The position numbers and the translations under genes were made by a program. The notes under the pieces are model-generated. The model was not told the origin of the DNA, did no database searches, and saw only the letters and a list, made by a program, of their open reading frames with translations. Below, piece by piece: positions 43,502 through 52,961 of a stretch of DNA of 64,000 nucleotides (positions within the stretch are counted from its first letter, which is position 1; each line of letters starts with the position of its first letter). The DNA is from Rudaea sp. (GTDB lineage: Bacteria > Pseudomonadota > Gammaproteobacteria > Xanthomonadales > Rhodanobacteraceae), in the NCBI GenBank assembly GCA_031291055.1, contig JARLJU010000325.1, positions 1 through 64,000 on the forward strand, in the 5' to 3' direction.

Positions 43502-45424
43502 TCAGCTCTTGCCGTAGTCGGCGATCATTTTCTCGGCCAGTTGTTTTGGCGACCCCATGAAACTCACCACGCCGGCCTCGCGCGCGCCGTCCACCATCGA
43601 GCTGATGACGCACGTATCCGGGTCCTGTACCCAGATTACGCCACCCTTGGACTTGAGATATTTGCTGCCTTCGATCGCGTCATGTGCCATTCCGGAGAAG
43701 ATGATCGTGCCGGCCTTGGCGCCGAACTGATCGGCGACATCACGCAGCACCTGATCGATCGACGGACTGTACTGGGCCTTCTCCGGCAGGTGCGCCAGGG
43801 TAATGACGCCTTCGGCATCGACCTGCATGCGATGCGTGGTCGGCACGACGAGGATTTCGCCCTGTCCGACGCGCTCGCCGTGGGTGGGATTGCGCACGGT
43901 CAGCGCCACCGCCTTGGCCAGTTGTGCCGACATCAGTTCGAGGAATTCCTCTCCCATGTGCTGGGCGAGGATAAACAGCATCGGAAAACCAGCCGGCAAT
44001 GCGCCGAGGAAATCGCGTACCGCTTCCGGGCCGCCGATCGAGGCTCCGAGCACGAATACGCGCTCGATGCCGGCTCCGGTACCGACCTTGAGCTTGGTCG
44101 CCGGCCGGCTGCCGTCGAGCCAGGCTTCGCTGGAATAACCCGGGTTGCTGTACGTGGGTGCTATCGCTTCTTCCATCGGCATGAGTTCGAGCGACATGCC
44201 TCCGAGTTCAGGCATTGCCGGCGTCTGTTTTGCTGTCGGCGCGTCGACCTGCGGCGCTAGGTAATCCTCCGCCGCGACTTTCTCGATGCCGAATTTTGCC
44301 GGTCCGGTGGGGACCGATGCAGCAGCCTCATCGTCGACCAGTTCCAGGTTCCATTCCGGCGGCAGTGCCGGCGCTGCGCTTCCGACCGGTTCCGCGGTCC
44401 GCTCGGCCGGCTTGAATGTGCCGTCGCTGGCGGCGGGAATGGCGACCGCGGCGGCGTCGAGTTGATCGAAAATCGCCGGAAATTCCACGTGCAGCTCTGC
44501 AGCAACATCCTCCGCGGCAAATGCAGGACCGGGTTCAGCAGCTCCCACGTCGAAGGGGATATCGATGGCTTCCAGTTCCGCCATTTTGGCGTCGCCCGCG
44601 GCAGGCCGCGGCGTCTCGTCCGGTGGCAGGTCGATGTCGTATTCCGGAGTCGCGGTTTTCGCGCCGTCCGCGGCGGCGAACAAGGCATCGAGCTCCGCAG
44701 CAAAATCCGCGGCGCCCTGGCTTGCATCGGGAACGACGACGGACGGCTTGAGTTCCGCGTATTCCGGTTCCGCAGGTACGGGTTCGATGAGTTGCGCGAA
44801 TTCGCTCAGCGCAGCGATATCCAGTCCACCGGTTTCCGCCACGGGCTCAGGCGCGGCGACGTCCGGTACGATGACGGGCAACGGCAATTCGACCGTCGGC
44901 GCCTCGGACCGGCGTATGACTTGTTCGCTTGGTGCGGTTGCCGCTGGCGGCGCCTGGGGTGCGGCCACCAAAGGCGCCGCCTGCTCGCCGGGCTTCTCCG
45001 CAATCGGCACGCCCGAGGCAGATTTCTGTACCGGTGTGGGTACCGATTCGGCGCCCAATGGCCGCGGCGGCGTGGCGATTTCCGGCCGGCTCAGGATTTT
45101 TGCAGCGAGGTTGCGCGCCCAGCGCGCATGATCCCAGCCCGACAGGTTCGAGGACACCTGGGCATCGTTGAACACGACCTGGTAGTCGCCCTCGTCGAGC
45201 ATGTCGTATACGTGATCGATATGCGCATCGCTGTCTGCGTCGAGATTGACGATTACCACGCGCGCGCCGGACCCTTCAAGCGCATCGCGGTCGATATCGG
45301 CCGACAATGCCTCGTAGACGACCGCGGCGCCGAGTTCCTTCAGCGCATCGCGCAGATGCCCGCCCAGATGATTGCTCTGGTAGAGCAGCGCGACGCGCAC
45401 GTCTTGACCCTGGGGATTAGGCAC
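43502..45424 (-). CDS. chpB: Protein-glutamate methylesterase ChpB (CheB-like)
   Basis: 640 aa. It demethylates the PilJ receptor. The C-terminal CheB catalytic domain carries Ser462 in LGASIGGPEAV, a His near 488 in LAQHMGEEF and an Asp near 581 in SGMAHDAIEG, the catalytic triad. The usual GMGxDG loop is altered to GMAHDAIEG. The N-terminus is a receiver-like domain (VALLYQSNHLGG, VIVNLDAD) whose acidic pocket looks degenerate. A very long acidic Pro/Ala linker (about residues 120-440) joins them. It overlaps chpA by eight bases. Confidence 0.9.
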   Translation of the reverse strand: MPNPQGQDVRVALLYQSNHLGGHLRDALKELGAAVVYEALSADIDRDALEGSGARVVIVNLDADSDAHIDHVYDMLDEGDYQVVFNDAQVSSNLSGWDHARWARNLAAKILSRPEIATPPRPLGAESVPTPVQKSASGVPIAEKPGEQAAPLVAAPQAPPAATAPSEQVIRRSEAPTVELPLPVIVPDVAAPEPVAETGGLDIAALSEFAQLIEPVPAEPEYAELKPSVVVPDASQGAADFAAELDALFAAADGAKTATPEYDIDLPPDETPRPAAGDAKMAELEAIDIPFDVGAAEPGPAFAAEDVAAELHVEFPAIFDQLDAAAVAIPAASDGTFKPAERTAEPVGSAAPALPPEWNLELVDDEAAASVPTGPAKFGIEKVAAEDYLAPQVDAPTAKQTPAMPELGGMSLELMPMEEAIAPTYSNPGYSSEAWLDGSRPATKLKVGTGAGIERVFVLGASIGGPEAVRDFLGALPAGFPMLFILAQHMGEEFLELMSAQLAKAVALTVRNPTHGERVGQGEILVVPTTHRMQVDAEGVITLAHLPEKAQYSPSIDQVLRDVADQFGAKAGTIIFSGMAHDAIEGSKYLKSKGGVIWVQDPDTCVISSMVDGAREAGVVSFMGSPKQLAEKMIADYGKS

Positions 45425-48400
45425 GACTCAACCTCAGGGTCTCTTGGACATTCCGCAGCAGGTCGGCTTCCTGATAGGGCTTGCCGAGGTAGCGTTCAAC
45501 GCCGATTTCCAGGGCGCGCTGGCGGTGTTTCTCACCGGTGCGCGAGGTGATCATGATGATCGGCACCAGCTTGAGGCGCGGATCGTTCTTCATGTAGGTG
45601 GCCAGTTCGTAGCCGTCCATGCGCGGCATTTCGACGTCGAGCAAGACGATGTCAGGCACCTTGTCCTGCAGCTTCTCGACCGCGTCCAGGCCATCTTTCG
45701 CCGTGATCACGTCCATGTCGTTGCGCTCGAGTACGCGCGTGGTGACCTTGCGCATGGTGATCGAATCGTCGACCACCATGATCAACGGATGCGCACGCTG
45801 CTCGAATATCGGCTGTGGCGGCGTGATTGCCGGCATCACCGCTTCGCCCGCTTCCACGCGCTCGCGCAACGCTGCCGCGCGACGCACCAGCGGCGCCAGA
45901 TCGAGAATCATCACGACCGAACCGTCGCCCATGATCGTGGCGCCGAAGATGCCGGGTACCGAACTGATCTGCGGCCCGACCGACTTCACCACGATTTCGC
46001 GCGAGCCGATGACGCCATCGATGCGCACCGCGGCGCGCTGATCACCGGTGCGGGTCATCAACAGCGGCAACTGTGCCTCATCGACGATGCGCGACGCCGG
46101 CACATTGAGCAGATGCGACAATTCATAGATCAGGAATTCGTCGCCGCCATAGGTGTAGGCCGGATTCGTCTTGCCCATGCGCCGTTCCAGATCGTCGCGC
46201 GCGATACGCACAACGCCCTGTACCGACGACATCGGCACTGCATACGTGGCTTCGCCCAGACGCACCAGGATTGCCTGAGTGACGGCCAGCGTGAACGGCA
46301 GGCGGATGATGAAGGTGCTGCCGGTGCCACGCGTCGAGTCGATGGCAAGCGAACCTCCGAGCTGCTTGATCTCGTTGTGCACGACGTCCATGCCGACGCC
46401 GCGGCCGGCGAGCTGGGTGACGTGCTCGGCGGTGGAAAATCCGGTTTCGAGAATGAATCCGTACAGATCGCGGTCGGACAGCTGCGCGTCGGTCTTGAGC
46501 AAACCACGCTCGATGGCCTTGCGCCGGATCGCGTCGCGATCCAGGCCCTTGCCGTCATCGGACACGCGCAGCACGACTTCCGTCGCCTCGCGGCTCACCT
46601 GGATCGTGACTGTGCCCTCATTGGATTTGCCCGCAGCGACACGCTCTTCCGGTGTCTCGATGCCGTGCGCAAGGGCATTGCGCAGCATGTGCTCGAACGG
46701 CGCCTTCATGCGCTCGAGCAGGTTGCGATCCATTTCGCCCTGTGCACCTTCCACTTTCAGTTGTGCACGCTTGCCGACTTCCTGTGCCGCCTGGCGCACG
46801 GTGCGGCGCAACGACGGCACCAGTGAATCGAACGGCACCATGCGCGTGCGCATGAGGCCTTCCTGCAAGTCGGAACTTACGCGTGATTGCTGCAGCAGCA
46901 ACGTCTCGGACTGGCGCGTCAGATCGTCGAGCAGGCCCTGAATCGACACCAGATCCGATACCGACTCGGCCAGCGCGCGCGACAGCTGCTGCAACTGGCT
47001 GAAGCGGTCGAGTTCCAGCGGATCGAACGAGGATTCGCTGGATTCGGCTTCGCGCTGGTAGCGCGACAGAATCTGCGCTTCGGTTTCCATCTCGAGCTTG
47101 CGCAACTGGTCGCGCAGACGGCTGACCGTCGTCTCGAATTCGACCAGGTTGAAGCGGAAGGTCGAAATCTGCTGTTCCAGGCGCGAACGATAAATCGAGA
47201 CTTCGCCGGCGTAGTTGACCAGTGAATCGAGCAGATCCGAACGCACGCGGATCATCTCCTGCGGCGCACGCGTCTGCGTGTCTTCTTCTTCCAGCGCCGG
47301 CAGCGGACGCGGTGGTGGCCGCGTCGACTTTACCGCCGGCACCGTTGGCGCCGTTGCCTCTCCGTCTTCCGGCGCGGATACCGACACCGCCGGTTCCGGC
47401 TGCGGCGTCGACGGCGTCGCCAGCATCGGGGCAGCGACCGGCAGTTCCCCGGACACCAATCCCTCGAAGCGCGCGATCGCATGTTCGGGCATCGCGATTG
47501 CCTGACGCTTGGCCACGCGCTGCACGAGACCGTGCAGGCGATCGAAACCGCGTTCCAGCGACTCGACAGTCACCCGATCCATCAAGCGGCGGTTTTCGCT
47601 GATCACCTCGAGCAGCGATTCCATCGAGTGGCTCAGGTCGCCGATTGGCGCGAGACCGGCCATGCGTGCGCCGCCTTTGAGCGTGTGCAGGTCGCGTTGC
47701 AGACCGGTGACCAGATCGCGATCCTGCGGCGATTCGCGCAGACGCGCCATCATCGAATCGGAATGGTCCAGGATATCTGCCGCTTCCTGCACGAAAATTT
47801 CGAGCAGATCTTCGTCGATATCGGGCAGATCCAGCTTGCCTTCGGGCTGCGCGTCGTCCTGCAGCGGTGGCAATTCCGCTGCCGACGGCGCAACTGCCGC
47901 GCGCGGCGCCTGTCGCGCCGCTTCATGTACAGCCGTGGACACGGGTTTGATTTCTTCGTCCCGCACTTGCTCGGGGATTTCTGCAGGCGGCGGCGTTTCG
48001 ATCAGTTCCGCAACGATCGCTTCATCCGGCGCGGCTTGTACCAGATCGTCGAACGACAGCAGTTCGGCATCCTCTGCCACCAGCGGGTCGGGGCGTTCAA
48101 CCTCATGCGCCCGGCCTTCTTCAGGTTGCGCGCTGTCAATTTCGGTCGCCTGCTGGACCGGCGTGGCGACCGCGGCGGCTTCTTCCTGCTCGAACTGCTG
48201 CAACCAGGCGGCAGTGAGATCCTCCTCGCTGCCCGAGGCAGCGGCGGCGCCTTCAGTCGTGATCGACGTGGTCGATCCGGTATCTGCCAGGGAATACGCC
48301 ATGTCGACGTCGGGAACCGTGGATTCGCTGAGTTCGATTGCCTCGATCTCGGCAAACAGGGCCGCATCGTCGCCGGGCGATACCGTCGTCGCCGGTACCA

Positions 48401-51400
48401 CCTCCGGTGCGGTCGTTTCCGCAACGACCGGATCTGAGTCGATCGCTGGCGCCGGTACCGTGCGCGCCTCATCTTCAGCGAGCGCAAACAGCGTGTGCAT
48501 CATTTCGGGTTCCGGCAGGGTATCGCGCAACTCGGCGACGCGCGCGGACAGCGCATCGGAATTCGGCATCTGCGGATGTGCGTCTTCCAGCGCAGCGATG
48601 GTCTGGCTCACCAGGGCCGATGATTCGACCAGGGCGGCGACGCCCGCGGCATCCGGTGCGCGGCGGTCTGCGCGCAAACGCTTGATGTAGCCCTCCAGCG
48701 GTGCCAGCACATGGCTGATGACGGGAATGTCCACCATCGCTATCGCGCCGTTGAGCGTGTGCACGGCACGCAACAGCGGCTCACTGGCCGGCAGCGTCGG
48801 GGTCGCACGCAATTCGGCGACGTAGCCGTCGATCACCCCGAGATGCGTGGCAACTTCGCTCTTGAGGATCTCAAACAAAACCGGATCGATGTTCGGCAGC
48901 GGTTCCGCCGAGAGCGCCATCTGTTCATCCAGATTGCCACCGGCATGCGCGGCAACCTGCTCGGGTGAAGCGCTGAATGCGCTTTCGATATCCAGGCTCG
49001 CGTTCAATTCAGCCGGCTCACTCACCGCGGCAGACGGCACGGCTGCCGCGGCAGCGGCGGACGCGATTTCGTCCACGACCGGCACCAGACGGCGCACAGT
49101 GCGCTTGACCTTCTTCATGCGCTGGGTCGCACCGCTGCGCACCCACGCTTCTTCCCCGGCAGCAACCTTGTCGGCGACATCCATGATGCCGCTGATATCG
49201 GACCTCGGTGCGCCTTCACCGCGCAGCGCCGCGAGCAGTTCGGGGAGCACGCCAACGGCATTGTCCACCAGCGCCTGCACGGCGGGACTCGCGGAAATCG
49301 TCTTGTCGAGCACGCGGTTGAGCATGTTCTCGACTTTCCAGCTGAACTCGCCCAGCGCGAGCGCGCCCACCAGACGTCCGGAGCCTTTAAGCGTATGGAA
49401 CGAGCGGCGGATCGGCTTGAGTTTTTCGAAATCGTTGAGATCGGCCTTCCATGCCGGCAGGCAGCGATTCAGATTGTCGATCTCGTCCTGCACTTCCTCG
49501 ACAAACACTTCACGGATCTCTTCGTCGATGTCGTCCGAGGGCGTGGCGCTGAAGCTGGCGTCGGCGATCGGCGAAGCAGCATCGACGTCCGCCACTTCCT
49601 CTTCGATCTCCTCCTCGATCTCGACATAGCGCACATTCGGCGCGGGTGTGGCGGTGGCCTCGGTTTCGGCCAGGCGCAAACCACCCAGATCGTGAGACGG
49701 CGCAACATGCGCTACCGTCTCGCCGACCACCAGGTCCTCGAGTCCATGCCCCGGCGCAATGTCGATTGCGGGACGCAAATCAAGCGGATGCAGGTCCAGA
49801 TCGTGCGTATGTTCGTCGGCGTCCGCCGTGGAGACGGCCGCGAGTACCGGCGTTGTGTCCGGTGTGCCGAGGCGCGCGATGAAATCGTCGATGCTTTCGT
49901 CGGGCAACTCGATGCTGGGAAACTCGGCATTGTCTGCGGATGCACTTTCAACCGGCGAAGTATCCTCGAGCTTCAGGCCGGCTTCACCGCTGGCAGGCAG
50001 ATGCTCACCCCAGCTCGGGAATTCTCCACTTTGCGCGTCAGCCGCTTCCGCCGCGGTTGCGTTCGGCAGTTGCGCAGCGCCCTCCGTGCTGAAATTCTGT
50101 GGCGCGACAGGACGATCCATTTTTGCCACGGCGGCAGCGGTGGGCGGCGACACCTGCCAGGCCGCACCCGAGGGATGTTCAGGCAGCGGCTCGGGCGATG
50201 GCGGCGCACTGCCGCCATCGTCGTCGGGTACCGGCCAGTAGCCCAGCGCTGCCAGGCTCTGGCGCGTGACGTCGAGAATCTTTTCGCGTCCCCCGCGCTG
50301 CTCGCGGGTCGCTTCCATGTAGTACTCGATCGACGCCAGTGCATCGGCGAGTTTGTCCATCTGTTCCACGGTCGGCACGCGACGGTGACGCAGCAGTTCG
50401 ACTTCCACAAAACGCACGATGCCGTTCATCAATTGCGCCGGCTCGCCCAGATTGAGCATGCGCAGCGCACCGGATATTTCCTCCAGCAGGCGCGGAATGG
50501 GTTCAACGCGAGCGTGATCCCAGGGCGACTCGACGAAGGCGACGATATCCTGCTTGGCCTGGGCGATATTGACCGAGGCTTCCTTCATCAGCGCATCGAG
50601 GATCTTGCGCACTTCGGCCTTGGGCAATTCGAGTTCGCCCGGCGCCACGGCGCTGGCGGCCGGCGATTCCGCACCGAGGCGATCAATGTGGTCGTCGAGA
50701 GAGGCTTCTACATAGAGCAGCGCACCGGCCACGTCGAGCAAGGTGCTCTCGTCGGACGAACGCGTCTTGTTGGCGATTTCCTCGACGATCTTGCGCTGTT
50801 CCAGCACCACGCGGCGTGGCACGCCCAGACCGAGCATGCCCAGGGTGTCGCCAACGCGGTCGAGCACGTCGGCCTGCGCCATCAACTCTGCCGGATCGGC
50901 GTTCTGCGCGCGCAGGAAGATGTCCAGCGCCTCCTTGACCCGCATCAGGTCGTCTTTGATCGCCGCGGAAACAGTATCGAGCAGGGTCTTGTTGTGGCCG
51001 GAAATCGAGCCTTTGGCATGTTCGAGCTCTTTCTCGCTCGGCAACAGGGCATCGAGTTTGTAGGTATCGCGAATCTCCACCGCGCGTTCGCCGGCGGCGC
51101 TCGAATGGGCGATGTAGTACAGCAGGTTCTTGGTCAGGTCGCGCGGCGGCGCGGCCGCAAAACCGGCCTCGCCGGCATCGACCAGGCGTTTGATCTCGCG
51201 ATCGACCTTGCCGAACAGCAGCTTTACCGCAGCATTGGCCTCGATCGCTCCGGACGCAACGCTTTCGAGCACGCCCGTCGCTATCCACCACAACCGGCGT
51301 GCGTCTTCCTGGGTGCAGGCGGCGCGCAAGCGGTCGAGTACGCCGATCAGGCGTTCGAGCTGGGCGGCGGCGGCATCATCGCGGATCCAGCGCAGCAGCG

Positions 51401-51935
51401 ACAGCTGGAACGCCGTGCGCAGGCGCGCTGCCTCGGCCTTGAGTTCCACTTCCGGCAACCCGTTCGCCGCACCGGCGGCGGCGTCGGGCAGCGGTGCCGA
51501 CAGATCCGGCGAAAACAGCACCGACTCGGTCAGCAGCTTTTCGCCGCGCGTGGCGCGCAGGTCGTTCAGCAGCGGCAGCAGGACGATGGGAATATCCTTG
51601 TGCCCGCTCTGCAGGCGCTCAAGATAATCCGGCAACTGCACGATGCCGCGCATCAGCACGGAATAGGTATCGTCCTGCGGCTTGACCTGACCGTCGAGCA
51701 GGGCCAGCGCGACGCGCTCCATTTCCTCGACCACCATCGCTGCGCCGTACAACTCGACCATGCGCAATGTTCCCTGCACCTGGTGCAGGTAGGTGGCGCA
51801 GAAGCGCATCAGGCTGGAATCGGCCGGATCCTCGACGTAAGCCTCCAGCGCCTGGCGCGCCTGCTTGAGGGTTTCGTCCAGTTCCTGCTTGACCCAGTTG
51901 AGGGTGGTGAAATCGATGCCGTCTTGAAGTCTCAT
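45417..51935 (-). CDS. chpA: ChpA/PilL hybrid histidine kinase of the pilus chemosensory system
   Basis: A 2172-aa CheA-type hub kinase controlling type IV pilus twitching. The N-terminal ~600 residues are FimL/Hpt-like, with a possible Hpt at His51 (LHQVQGTLRM) and a non-His version near residue 490 (LEEISGALRM). Canonical Hpt sites are His847 (FHTLKGSGR), His1059 (VHTLNGA) and His1417 (LHTLKGGAR). The dimerisation helices, ATPase domain (N-box near 1750, FEHMLRNALAHG; GRGVGMDVV), CheW domain and a C-terminal receiver with Asp2100 (LLDVEMPRMDG) follow. Long Pro/Ala/Glu-rich linkers separate the Hpts. It overlaps chpB by eight bases. Confidence 0.95.
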   Translation of the reverse strand: MRLQDGIDFTTLNWVKQELDETLKQARQALEAYVEDPADSSLMRFCATYLHQVQGTLRMVELYGAAMVVEEMERVALALLDGQVKPQDDTYSVLMRGIVQLPDYLERLQSGHKDIPIVLLPLLNDLRATRGEKLLTESVLFSPDLSAPLPDAAAGAANGLPEVELKAEAARLRTAFQLSLLRWIRDDAAAAQLERLIGVLDRLRAACTQEDARRLWWIATGVLESVASGAIEANAAVKLLFGKVDREIKRLVDAGEAGFAAAPPRDLTKNLLYYIAHSSAAGERAVEIRDTYKLDALLPSEKELEHAKGSISGHNKTLLDTVSAAIKDDLMRVKEALDIFLRAQNADPAELMAQADVLDRVGDTLGMLGLGVPRRVVLEQRKIVEEIANKTRSSDESTLLDVAGALLYVEASLDDHIDRLGAESPAASAVAPGELELPKAEVRKILDALMKEASVNIAQAKQDIVAFVESPWDHARVEPIPRLLEEISGALRMLNLGEPAQLMNGIVRFVEVELLRHRRVPTVEQMDKLADALASIEYYMEATREQRGGREKILDVTRQSLAALGYWPVPDDDGGSAPPSPEPLPEHPSGAAWQVSPPTAAAVAKMDRPVAPQNFSTEGAAQLPNATAAEAADAQSGEFPSWGEHLPASGEAGLKLEDTSPVESASADNAEFPSIELPDESIDDFIARLGTPDTTPVLAAVSTADADEHTHDLDLHPLDLRPAIDIAPGHGLEDLVVGETVAHVAPSHDLGGLRLAETEATATPAPNVRYVEIEEEIEEEVADVDAASPIADASFSATPSDDIDEEIREVFVEEVQDEIDNLNRCLPAWKADLNDFEKLKPIRRSFHTLKGSGRLVGALALGEFSWKVENMLNRVLDKTISASPAVQALVDNAVGVLPELLAALRGEGAPRSDISGIMDVADKVAAGEEAWVRSGATQRMKKVKRTVRRLVPVVDEIASAAAAAAVPSAAVSEPAELNASLDIESAFSASPEQVAAHAGGNLDEQMALSAEPLPNIDPVLFEILKSEVATHLGVIDGYVAELRATPTLPASEPLLRAVHTLNGAIAMVDIPVISHVLAPLEGYIKRLRADRRAPDAAGVAALVESSALVSQTIAALEDAHPQMPNSDALSARVAELRDTLPEPEMMHTLFALAEDEARTVPAPAIDSDPVVAETTAPEVVPATTVSPGDDAALFAEIEAIELSESTVPDVDMAYSLADTGSTTSITTEGAAAASGSEEDLTAAWLQQFEQEEAAAVATPVQQATEIDSAQPEEGRAHEVERPDPLVAEDAELLSFDDLVQAAPDEAIVAELIETPPPAEIPEQVRDEEIKPVSTAVHEAARQAPRAAVAPSAAELPPLQDDAQPEGKLDLPDIDEDLLEIFVQEAADILDHSDSMMARLRESPQDRDLVTGLQRDLHTLKGGARMAGLAPIGDLSHSMESLLEVISENRRLMDRVTVESLERGFDRLHGLVQRVAKRQAIAMPEHAIARFEGLVSGELPVAAPMLATPSTPQPEPAVSVSAPEDGEATAPTVPAVKSTRPPPRPLPALEEEDTQTRAPQEMIRVRSDLLDSLVNYAGEVSIYRSRLEQQISTFRFNLVEFETTVSRLRDQLRKLEMETEAQILSRYQREAESSESSFDPLELDRFSQLQQLSRALAESVSDLVSIQGLLDDLTRQSETLLLQQSRVSSDLQEGLMRTRMVPFDSLVPSLRRTVRQAAQEVGKRAQLKVEGAQGEMDRNLLERMKAPFEHMLRNALAHGIETPEERVAAGKSNEGTVTIQVSREATEVVLRVSDDGKGLDRDAIRRKAIERGLLKTDAQLSDRDLYGFILETGFSTAEHVTQLAGRGVGMDVVHNEIKQLGGSLAIDSTRGTGSTFIIRLPFTLAVTQAILVRLGEATYAVPMSSVQGVVRIARDDLERRMGKTNPAYTYGGDEFLIYELSHLLNVPASRIVDEAQLPLLMTRTGDQRAAVRIDGVIGSREIVVKSVGPQISSVPGIFGATIMGDGSVVMILDLAPLVRRAAALRERVEAGEAVMPAITPPQPIFEQRAHPLIMVVDDSITMRKVTTRVLERNDMDVITAKDGLDAVEKLQDKVPDIVLLDVEMPRMDGYELATYMKNDPRLKLVPIIMITSRTGEKHRQRALEIGVERYLGKPYQEADLLRNVQETLRLSRA

Positions 51936-51944
51936 ACCGTTCTC

Positions 51945-52817
51945 TCAACTATTGCGCAGGAACGCCAGCACGTTGCGATTGTCGACGCGACGCAGACTGG
52001 CATGCGCGAAATTCGTCACCTCGCCCGATCCCAGCACCAGCAAGCCACCGGGTTTGAGCAGATTGGCGAAAGTCGCCAGCAATTCGCGACGCCGATCGCG
52101 CGCGAAGTAGATCAACACGTTTTGGCAAAAAATCAGATCCAGCCGCTTCAGCGGCGCGCGCGCAGCATCGAGCAGATTGAACGATGCAAAGCCCACCCGC
52201 TTGCGCAGCGCTTCGCTGATCCTGAAGCTGTCGCCATCCACAAGTTCGCAATAGCGTTCGCGATACTGGATGGGAATTTCCTCGATCTTCTGCCGCGGGT
52301 AAAGGCCGGCGCGACCAACGGCCAGGGCCGGGAGACTGACGTCGGTCGCAGTCACGCCGAAATAGACTTTCGCCGCCGTGGTTGCGGTCAGGTGCCGGTC
52401 CAGGACCATCGCCAGAGTGTAGGCTTCCTCGCCGCTGGAGCAACCCACGCTCCAGGCATGCAATGCCGCCTGCTTGGTTTTCTCCGGCAGGCAGCGCAGC
52501 CAGTCGTTGGCAATCAGGTCCATGGACGGCGGATGACGGAAAAAATGCGTCTCGTGCACGGTCAGCCGGTCGACCAGCGTGGTCCACTCGATTGCGCCAT
52601 CGGCGCCCCTGTGCAGCTCGCTGAAATACTCCTCGAAGCTCGCCCGTCCGGTTTCGCGCATGCGGCCGCGCACACTGGTGACCAGAAACGCCTTGCGCGC
52701 CAGCGGCACGACAACGCCCGTGCGCTTCTCGAGCAGACTCGCCCAGCGCTCGAACTCGCTGTCGTCCATGCCCGGCATGGGGGTCAGCGGTGACCAGTTC
52801 CCGGCGGCAATCGTCAT
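51945..52817 (-). CDS. pilK: Chemotaxis methyltransferase PilK (CheR-like)
   Basis: 290 aa. Methylates receptor glutamates using S-adenosylmethionine. The CheR N-terminal helical domain has DRLTVHETHFFRHP, and the SAM site reads AWSVGCSSGEEAYTLAM. The substrate region carries DLIFCQNVLIYFARDRR and LLVLGSGEV. It lies between pilJ and chpA as in Pseudomonas. The ATG at 52817 is preceded by a 144-bp gap to pilJ with a hairpin. Confidence 0.93.
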   Translation of the reverse strand: MTIAAGNWSPLTPMPGMDDSEFERWASLLEKRTGVVVPLARKAFLVTSVRGRMRETGRASFEEYFSELHRGADGAIEWTTLVDRLTVHETHFFRHPPSMDLIANDWLRCLPEKTKQAALHAWSVGCSSGEEAYTLAMVLDRHLTATTAAKVYFGVTATDVSLPALAVGRAGLYPRQKIEEIPIQYRERYCELVDGDSFRISEALRKRVGFASFNLLDAARAPLKRLDLIFCQNVLIYFARDRRRELLATFANLLKPGGLLVLGSGEVTNFAHASLRRVDNRNVLAFLRNS

Positions 52818-52843
52818 GCTCGATACCCACCTCCGACAGCCAA

Positions 52844-52889
52844 GGATGCGACAAAATTGCCTTGTACACTTGTACAGGATCGCACATCC
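52844..52889. repeat. Hairpin in the pilJ-pilK gap
   Basis: GGATGCGA (52844-52851) pairs with TCGCACATCC (52880-52889, with a bulge). Inside, CCTTGTAC pairs with GTACAGG. No T-run is seen. It could be an attenuator or a processing site that sets different levels of pilGHIJ and pilK-chpABC. Confidence 0.4.
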
Positions 52890-52961
52890 GCTGCGTAACC
52901 ATCCTCATCATCAGCGACCAAACCCCAGCGGCGCTTGATCCATGCAAACTGCGTTTCATTC

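Noticed and set aside
49395..52793. An 1132-residue plus-strand open frame opposite chpA and pilK
   Set aside because: It crosses two clear genes and shows only compositional Arg/Gln/His-rich sequence.
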